From NCBI GenBank assembly GCA_046155725.1, contig JBJXFT010000378.1, positions 1 through 12,029 on the forward strand: a stretch of 12,029 nucleotides of DNA, written 5' to 3'. This DNA is from M3007 sp046155725 (lineage in GTDB: Bacteria > Bacteroidota > Bacteroidia > Chitinophagales > Saprospiraceae). Of this stretch, positions 7,430 through 12,029 are shown piece by piece. Position numbers and translations under genes: made by a program. The notes under the pieces were generated by a model. It did no database searches. It worked only from the letters and a program-made list of their open reading frames with translations, and was not told the origin of the DNA. The stretch's first letter is position 1; each line of letters starts with the position of its first letter.

Positions 7430-10400
7430 ATGAAAAAAGTCCTTTTCGGCATAGCCATCTTCATTTTCCTCCTTTTGGCCGCGCTCGTCGCCATCCCTTA
7501 TTTCTTCAAAGACGAAATCGTGGCGCAAGTCAAAACCGCCGCCAACGAAAGCCTGACCGCCAAGTTGGATTTCAGCGACGTGGACATTTCCATCTTCCGA
7601 CACTTCCCGAAACTCTCCATAGGCCTCGAAGCCTTGGAAATCACCAACGGCCCTGGCCCATTCGAGGGCGTGAAACTCGTGCAGTGCGAGCGGCTCGACG
7701 TGGCGGTTGACCTCTGGTCGGCCATCTTTGGCGACGCGGTCATCATCAAAGGTTTGTTTTTCAAAAAGCCCGACATCAAGGTGTACGCGCTGAGCAACGG
7801 GCAGGCGAACTACGACATCACGAAACCCGATGAAGCGGCGAAGCCAGCCGAAACGGGCGAAGCCGCCCCAGTCAAACTCGAAAGCTACGGCATCGAGGAC
7901 GGCAAAATCCTCTACGACGACCGGGGTCTTGACATGAAGGCCGAACTGGAGGGCCTGGACCACACGGGCAGCGGCGAATTCACGGCCACGCTCTACGATT
8001 TGGTGATGAAAACCGCCATCCAGAAACTCTCCGTCAACTACGGCGGCGTACAATATTTGCGCAACGCGCAGGCCGATTGGAAATCCACCCTGGGCGCCGA
8101 CATGGCGAACATGAAGTTCAGCTTCAAAGAAAACGACCTGAAGGTAAACGATTTGAAACTCATGCTCGACGGCTGGGTGCAGATGCCCGAAAACTCGGAG
8201 GACATTCGCATGGACCTGACTTTCGGCACTCCAGCCAACACCTTCAAAAGCCTGCTGAGCATCATCCCCGGCGCGTACACGAAGGATTACAACGACGTGC
8301 AAGCCAACGGCACGGTGCAGTTCGCCGGCTTCGCCAAAGGGACTTACAACGAGAAAACCTACCCGGCTTTCAAACTTGATTTCAAGGTCGGCAACGCCGA
8401 TTTCAAATACCCCAGCCTGCCGCTCGGCGTGAGCAACATCAATGTGGACGCATCCATCGCACTCCCCTCTTCGCGGCTCAACGACCTGACGGTGAACATC
8501 CCGAAGTTCAGCCTGAAAATCGGCTCAAACCCGCTCGAAGGTTATTTCAACTTGAAAACCCCCGAAAGAGACCCCACGGTGGACATGAAACTCAACGGCA
8601 CGCTCAACCTCGGCGAACTTTCCAAAGCATTCCCGATGGAAGGTGTGCAGGAACTGGCCGGCATTCTCAGAGCGAACATGACCGTGAAGGCCGCGATGAG
8701 CCAGATTGACCAAGCCAAATACGACGAGGTGAACATGGCCGGCACCTTTGGCATGAGCGGAATCACCTACCGCGCCGCCGGAAGCCCGACGGTGAAAATC
8801 AACCAACTCGCCACGAGCATCACGCCGCAACGGGTGGACATCCAAACCTTCGACGCGAAACTCGGCAACAGCGACCTCCGCGCTTCGGGCAGCATTGACA
8901 ACTTGCTCGCCTATTTCAGCACGACCAAAACCATGCGCGGCAACCTCAATTTTTCGTCCAACTACTTTGACGCAAACGAGTGGATGGAACCTGCGCCCGC
9001 CGATGGCAGCGTGGTGCCAAACGACGTGGAAGCACCCGCCGCTGCAACGGCCGCTTTCGATAGGTGGGACTTCACCGTGGACGGCAAAATCGGCAAGTTG
9101 AAATACGACACCTACGACATTTCAAACCTGTCGGCAGCAGGGCATTTCACGCCAAACAAAATGGACATCTCGAATTTTGGCCTCAAATTCGGCGGCACCA
9201 GCGACTTGAGCGGCAGCGGCCAAATCATAAACGCTTGGAATTATCTCTTTGACAACCAAACCGTGGCGGGCGTGGTGAATTTGAATTCGACCTATTTTGA
9301 CCTCAACCAGTTTATGGCCGAACCTGTACCGGCGGCTTCAGCCGCCGCACCCAAGGGCGGAGCGACGGCGGCTGAAGCCGCCGGTACAATCCCAGTTCCC
9401 GAAAACATGGACATGACGCTGAACGCGAATTTTGGCAAAGTCAAATACACGACCTACGACCTCAACAACCTGAATGGGCAAGTGGTGGTGAAAAACAGCG
9501 TGGCCAAATTGAAAGACTGCACGGCGGATGTCATCGGCGGACAAATCGGCCTCACGGGCGACTACAACACGCAGAACCTCGCCAAGCCAACTTTCAACAT
9601 GGACATGGCGCTGCAAAACATGGGCTTCCGCGAGGCATTCCAAACCTTCGCCACCGTCAAGGCCATTGCGCCCATAGCGCAATTGATTGACGGCAAATTC
9701 AACACCACGCTCTCCATGTCGGGCGGGCTGGGCAAAGACATGATGCCCGATTTCAACACGCTTTCGGCGGCGGGCTTTTTGGAAACCATCAGCGCGATCT
9801 TCAACAATTTCAAGCCGATGAACGCCATTGCCGACAAATTGAACATCGGCTTTTTGAAGCAACTGGAATTGAAAAACACCAAGAACTGGTTTGAAATCAA
9901 AGACGGGAAAGTCACCGTCAAGCCCTTCAACACACAGGTGCGCGACGTGGGCCTGCAGATCGGCGGCTCGCACGGCCTGAGCAGCGACATGGACTACCAA
10001 GTGCTGACCAAAGTGCCGCGCAAATCGCTGGGCAGCGCGGCCAATTCGGGCCTTGACCTGCTCTCCAAAGAAGCCTCCAAAGTGGGCGTTAGCCTTGCAC
10101 AAGGCGAATTCATCAACGTCCGCTTCGACCTCACTGGCACCATGTTCAACCCAAAAGTGGCCATGAAAGTGCTCGGCTCCGACGGCCAAAGCACGCTCAA
10201 AGAAGAGGCCAGCGGCGCAGTCACGGCGGTCGTGGACAAAGCCAAAGACTCGCTCACCAACGTGGCAAACCGCGAGATTGACAAAGCCAAAGAAAAAGCC
10301 CAAGCCGCCGCCGACAAGGCTACCGACAGCCTGAAACGATTGGCCGACAAAAAGTTGGAGGAAGCCACCAAGGCCGCCAAAGACAAAGTCGGCGAAAAAG

Positions 10401-10495
10401 CAGGCGAAGTGCTCGGCGAGCAAGGCCAGAAAAAAGTGGACGAGGTGAAAGGCAAGTTGGACAAATGGGACCCGTTCAAGAAGAAGAAAAACTAA
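7430..10495 (+). CDS. AsmA-family envelope protein with charged helical C-terminal tail
   Basis: Encodes 1021 residues. The start at 7430 is chosen because MKKVLFGIAIFIFLLLAALVA begins a membrane anchor (about 4-25); an in-frame ATG at 7370 adds 20 polar residues ahead of it. After the anchor, KLDFSDVDISIFRHFPKLSI is the typical AsmA N-terminal domain, followed by a long beta-rich body. AsmA-like proteins are thought to span the periplasm and move or regulate phospholipids between the membranes. Residues about 482-700 contain two related units (DLRASGSIDN...NYFDANEWMEP...GKLKYDTYDISNL and DLSGSGQIIN...TYFDLNQFMAEP...GKVKYTTYDLNNL), offset by exactly 110 residues. The Ala/Pro linker in the second unit (about 632-653) is encoded by a large inverted repeat. 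From about 924 the protein becomes an Ala/Lys/Glu-rich, probably amphipathic helical tail (DKAKDSL, EKAQAAADKATDSL, KEEA) ending in KKKKN. No close operon partner is evident: 155 bases lie upstream and 106 downstream. Confidence 0.85.
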   Translation: MKKVLFGIAIFIFLLLAALVAIPYFFKDEIVAQVKTAANESLTAKLDFSDVDISIFRHFPKLSIGLEALEITNGPGPFEGVKLVQCERLDVAVDLWSAIFGDAVIIKGLFFKKPDIKVYALSNGQANYDITKPDEAAKPAETGEAAPVKLESYGIEDGKILYDDRGLDMKAELEGLDHTGSGEFTATLYDLVMKTAIQKLSVNYGGVQYLRNAQADWKSTLGADMANMKFSFKENDLKVNDLKLMLDGWVQMPENSEDIRMDLTFGTPANTFKSLLSIIPGAYTKDYNDVQANGTVQFAGFAKGTYNEKTYPAFKLDFKVGNADFKYPSLPLGVSNINVDASIALPSSRLNDLTVNIPKFSLKIGSNPLEGYFNLKTPERDPTVDMKLNGTLNLGELSKAFPMEGVQELAGILRANMTVKAAMSQIDQAKYDEVNMAGTFGMSGITYRAAGSPTVKINQLATSITPQRVDIQTFDAKLGNSDLRASGSIDNLLAYFSTTKTMRGNLNFSSNYFDANEWMEPAPADGSVVPNDVEAPAAATAAFDRWDFTVDGKIGKLKYDTYDISNLSAAGHFTPNKMDISNFGLKFGGTSDLSGSGQIINAWNYLFDNQTVAGVVNLNSTYFDLNQFMAEPVPAASAAAPKGGATAAEAAGTIPVPENMDMTLNANFGKVKYTTYDLNNLNGQVVVKNSVAKLKDCTADVIGGQIGLTGDYNTQNLAKPTFNMDMALQNMGFREAFQTFATVKAIAPIAQLIDGKFNTTLSMSGGLGKDMMPDFNTLSAAGFLETISAIFNNFKPMNAIADKLNIGFLKQLELKNTKNWFEIKDGKVTVKPFNTQVRDVGLQIGGSHGLSSDMDYQVLTKVPRKSLGSAANSGLDLLSKEASKVGVSLAQGEFINVRFDLTGTMFNPKVAMKVLGSDGQSTLKEEASGAVTAVVDKAKDSLTNVANREIDKAKEKAQAAADKATDSLKRLADKKLEEATKAAKDKVGEKAGEVLGEQGQKKVDEVKGKLDKWDPFKKKKN
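9325..9388. repeat. Long perfect inverted repeat inside the AsmA-like reading frame (REP/BIME-like)
   Basis: Arms 9325-9347 and 9366-9388 are perfectly complementary over 23 bases, with an 18-base loop at 9348-9365. Each arm is itself nearly palindromic: GGCGGCT-TC-AGCCGCC in the left arm and its complement in the right. A hairpin of hairpins is the design of paired REP elements mobilised by RAYT transposases. The element is read in frame as an Ala/Gly/Pro linker (about residues 632-653, VPAASAAAPKGGATAAEAAG). The palindrome is seen directly; mobile origin is inference. Confidence 0.8.
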
Positions 10496-10549
10496 GCTAA
10501 CTATGAAGTATGAACGAGGAACTATGAACACCGAGCGCGGCAAACATTC

Positions 10550-10566
10550 ATAGGCGACCGGCCTAT
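10550..10566. repeat. Small hairpin between the AsmA-like and methyltransferase genes
   Basis: ATAGGC-GACCG-GCCTAT makes a 6-base stem with a 5-base loop in the 106-base gap. No T-tract follows, so it is a weak terminator candidate at best. The preceding bases contain loose repeats of AACTATGAA and related words without a clear function. Confidence 0.25.
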
Positions 10567-10601
10567 CGAATCACTTTATCGCTTCATCACTTCATCTCTT
10601 C

Positions 10602-11279
10602 ATGCGTATACCGCGTTGGAAAAAATGGCTCTCGCACCTCAGGCCCCTCACGCTGGAAGAGGCCGCTTCGGAACAAAACCCTGAACTCAGCGTGGTGCTC
10701 TCGCGGGGGCGGCTGCAGTTGTTGAGCGGCGATGCCATCTACTCCTGGGACGACCTTTACAAGAATTTCATGATCGCTTTTGGCTGCCTGAAAATTGCCG
10801 AGCGAAAGATTGACGACGTGCTGCTGCTCGGCCTCGGCCTCGGCTCGGTGCCTTTCATGCTCGAAACCGTTTTCAATCGCCGCTACCACTACACCGCCAT
10901 CGAATGGGACGAAACGGTGGCCGACATGGCCGCCCGCTACACGCTCTCCCGCCTCGAAAGCCCCATACAAATCGTGACCGCCGACGCAGAGGTTTTTGTG
11001 CAGGTGACGGAAGAACAGTACGACCTGCTCATCGTGGACATCTTCGAGGACGAACTCACGCCCCCGCAATTCGAGACCGAGCGTTTCTTGCAAGACTGCG
11101 CCGAACTGCTCCGCCCCGGCGGCCTCCTGCTCTTCAACCGCCTCCACGGTACCGACAAAAACATCCGCCACGTCACGGAGCGTTTCTTTGAGCGCAATTT
11201 CAGGAACGTGTTCCCAGAGGCTTCGGCGATAGACACGAAGGGGAATTGGATTTTGATCGGGGAAAAGCCGAAAGGGTAA
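10602..11279 (+). CDS. Spermidine-synthase-like class I SAM-dependent methyltransferase
   Basis: A 225-residue soluble protein with a Rossmann nucleoside-binding core. Motif I is VLLLGLGLGSVPFML (G77, G79, G81). The acidic end of strand 2 is YTAIEWDE (E101, expected to contact the ribose of SAM). TADAEVF (D128) would contact the adenine, and YDLLIVDIFEDE (D145) is the strand-4 motif. LRPGGLLLFN is the usual strand-5 lead-in. This order and the YDLLIVDIF signature are those of the spermine/spermidine synthase superfamily. The protein is shorter than true spermidine synthases (about 280-300 residues) and lacks the recognisable N-terminal beta domain, so a methyltransferase of unknown substrate is more likely than an aminopropyltransferase. 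The ATG at 10602 is the only sensible start before motif I. No pathway partner is adjacent. Confidence 0.8.
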   Translation: MRIPRWKKWLSHLRPLTLEEAASEQNPELSVVLSRGRLQLLSGDAIYSWDDLYKNFMIAFGCLKIAERKIDDVLLLGLGLGSVPFMLETVFNRRYHYTAIEWDETVADMAARYTLSRLESPIQIVTADAEVFVQVTEEQYDLLIVDIFEDELTPPQFETERFLQDCAELLRPGGLLLFNRLHGTDKNIRHVTERFFERNFRNVFPEASAIDTKGNWILIGEKPKG

Positions 11280-11646
11280 AATCCCGTTGACTGGTTTTTA
11301 AGCAAATATTGCTTCAATATTGAGCAAGGGGCAGGGAAAGTTTCCCAACTTTTGTACTTCGATCCAGCCAGTTGGTTCGCCCCAAGCCATGTCCCCCAAT
11401 TTATCAGGCTCCCTCTTTTTTTCTTTTCCTGACCAAGGTTTTGCTGGTCTACGGCCAACGATAAACTCATGCCGCTACCACCATGGGGGAGTGCGGGGTT
11501 CAGCCCGTGTGCTTGAATATTTGTCGCGGGCTGAACCCCGCACTCCCTCATGCCGCCATTTGCCTTTTTGGCAGGCAAACTCCTTGGAGATAGTGTGCTA
11601 TTCCATAATTCACCCAATTTTTCACCATTCAACCTAAGTCCCAACT
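11280..11646. other. 367-base spacer: small palindromes, a large inverted repeat, no convincing gene
   Basis: This gap contains a hairpin at 11300-11314 (AAGCAA-ATA-TTGCTT) just after the methyltransferase stop, a small GGGAAA-G-TTTCCC palindrome at 11334-11346, and a T/C-rich run near 11411-11430. It also holds the large inverted repeat at 11482-11552 and a TTTGCC/GGCAAA stem near 11559-11579. A minus-strand frame at 11298-11474 is open but lacks an ATG. I find no exact TAnnTTTG box for the downstream gene. None of the hairpins is followed by a clear T-tract. Confidence 0.5.
11482..11552. repeat. Long inverted repeat (REP/BIME-like) in the spacer
   Basis: Arms 11482-11507 and 11527-11552 pair at 25 of 26 positions; the one mismatch is G11486 opposite T11548, and the inner 21 bases are perfect. 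The loop is 19 bases (11508-11526). Each arm contains a REP-like core of the form GTGCGGGGTTCAGCCCG. Arm size and loop length resemble the element at 9325-9388, but the arm sequence is different. It could also act as a strong RNA hairpin at the end of the methyltransferase transcript. Confidence 0.8.
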
Positions 11647-12029
11647 ATGGCAACTACTAAAGGCCAAGGGGTTCGGCGCGACGCTTTTGTCAAAAACGTG
11701 CGACCCGACCCAAAATCCACCGAAGAGCTGGTGCTGCTGCAAGGCTACATCGGCGATTCCGACATACCAGGCCACGTCCGCGTATATTCTGACCCCGTGC
11801 TGAGCGATTTTATCGAACTGCCGGAACAGGATATCCTCTACGCTGAGCCTGTCAGCACCGAAGAAGACCCGCTGGGCGGCAGCCGCCTGTGGGTCAAACA
11901 GACGACCGTGTTCACCGCCGGCGACCCGAACCATGCCAACCGCATCAAGTCCTCCTTCTTGGAGGGCGACATCGTGAAGGCATTTGGCGATACGGCGAAG
12001 ATCCCGACAGTACCGTTGGCGATAATAGC
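11647..12029 (+). CDS. Unrecognised protein, N-terminal 127 residues (runs off the right edge)
   Basis: The frame is open from the ATG at 11647 to the window end, with 127 whole codons and no stop. It begins MATTKGQGVRRDAFVKNV and continues with ELVLLQGYIGDSD, HVRVYSDPVLSDFIELPEQD, LGGSRLWVKQTTVF and KSSFLEGDIVKAFG. There is no signal peptide or membrane segment, so it is probably cytoplasmic. The composition is acidic and beta-rich in appearance. GC content and codon use resemble the genes to its left, and the acid-rich, well-structured sequence makes coding convincing. I do not recognise the family and offer no function. It is preceded by the palindrome-rich spacer, and no promoter box is clear. 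Confidence 0.7.
   Translation, partial: MATTKGQGVRRDAFVKNVRPDPKSTEELVLLQGYIGDSDIPGHVRVYSDPVLSDFIELPEQDILYAEPVSTEEDPLGGSRLWVKQTTVFTAGDPNHANRIKSSFLEGDIVKAFGDTAKIPTVPLAII

Noticed and set aside
9338..10543. Minus-strand 401-codon open frame opposite the end of the AsmA-like gene
   Set aside because: Shadow of the Lys/Ala/Asp-rich codons on the plus strand; it has no recognisable motif and overlaps a well-supported gene completely. The same holds for minus frames at 4585-5604 and 7409-8302.
9325..11552. CRISPR array suggested by repeated palindromic sequences
   Set aside because: There are only two palindromes, with different sequences and more than 2 kb apart, and there are no regularly spaced direct repeats or cas genes.
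11320..11637. Plus-strand 105-codon frame in the spacer
   Set aside because: It reads straight through both arms of the inverted repeat and shows no domain; most likely a chance frame.
10937..11644. Minus-strand 235-codon frame across the spacer and the methyltransferase 3' end
   Set aside because: It starts in the inverted-repeat spacer and runs antisense into the methyltransferase gene; the composition changes abruptly and no motif is seen.

Overview
The window looks like a chromosome segment from a member of the Bacteroidota, probably of a moderately GC-rich environmental lineage (Saprospiria- or Cytophagia-like; the rank is inference). Supporting signs are matches to the Bacteroidota -7 promoter element TAnnTTTG instead of E. 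coli-type boxes, no obvious Shine-Dalgarno sequences ahead of the starts, a very large secreted reprolysin-like protease with LamG and Ig-like modules, a secreted family-2 glycoside hydrolase, and a large AsmA-family protein. Hand counts of individual 60-base lines give about 57-60% GC in the AsmA gene and the 3' part of the ATPase gene, but only about 33-45% in the middle of the ATPase gene.

Layout. Positions 2-2905 (minus) hold the N-terminal 968 residues of a secreted zinc metalloprotease, cut by the left edge. About 155 bases separate its start from a divergently oriented secreted GH2 beta-mannosidase-like enzyme (3061-5589, plus). A consensus -7 element at 5610-5617 then introduces a tight two-gene unit: an OLD/ABC-type AAA ATPase (5636-6796) and, 13 bases later, a small cysteine-rich protein with a PD-(D/E)XK-like residue pattern (6810-7274). 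Next are a 1021-residue AsmA-like inner-membrane-anchored protein (7430-10495) and a spermidine-synthase-like SAM-dependent methyltransferase (10602-11279). A 367-base spacer carrying a large inverted repeat follows, then the start of an unrecognised protein (11647 to the right edge).

How the parts relate. The protease and the mannosidase are both exported and would act outside the cytoplasm on protein and on mannose-containing glycans. They are transcribed away from each other, so a shared role is only a possibility. The ATPase/small-protein pair is the most system-like element: it has its own promoter-like box, tight spacing and an atypical base composition, and it resembles the general plan of ATPase-nuclease defence modules without matching one I can name. 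The AsmA-like protein probably works in envelope lipid transport or homeostasis.

Two long inverted repeats of similar design (arms of 23 and 26 bases, loops of 18 and 19 bases) lie at 9325-9388, inside the AsmA reading frame, and at 11482-11552, between genes. They look like REP/BIME-type mobile palindromes; the first appears to have been absorbed in frame as an Ala-rich linker.
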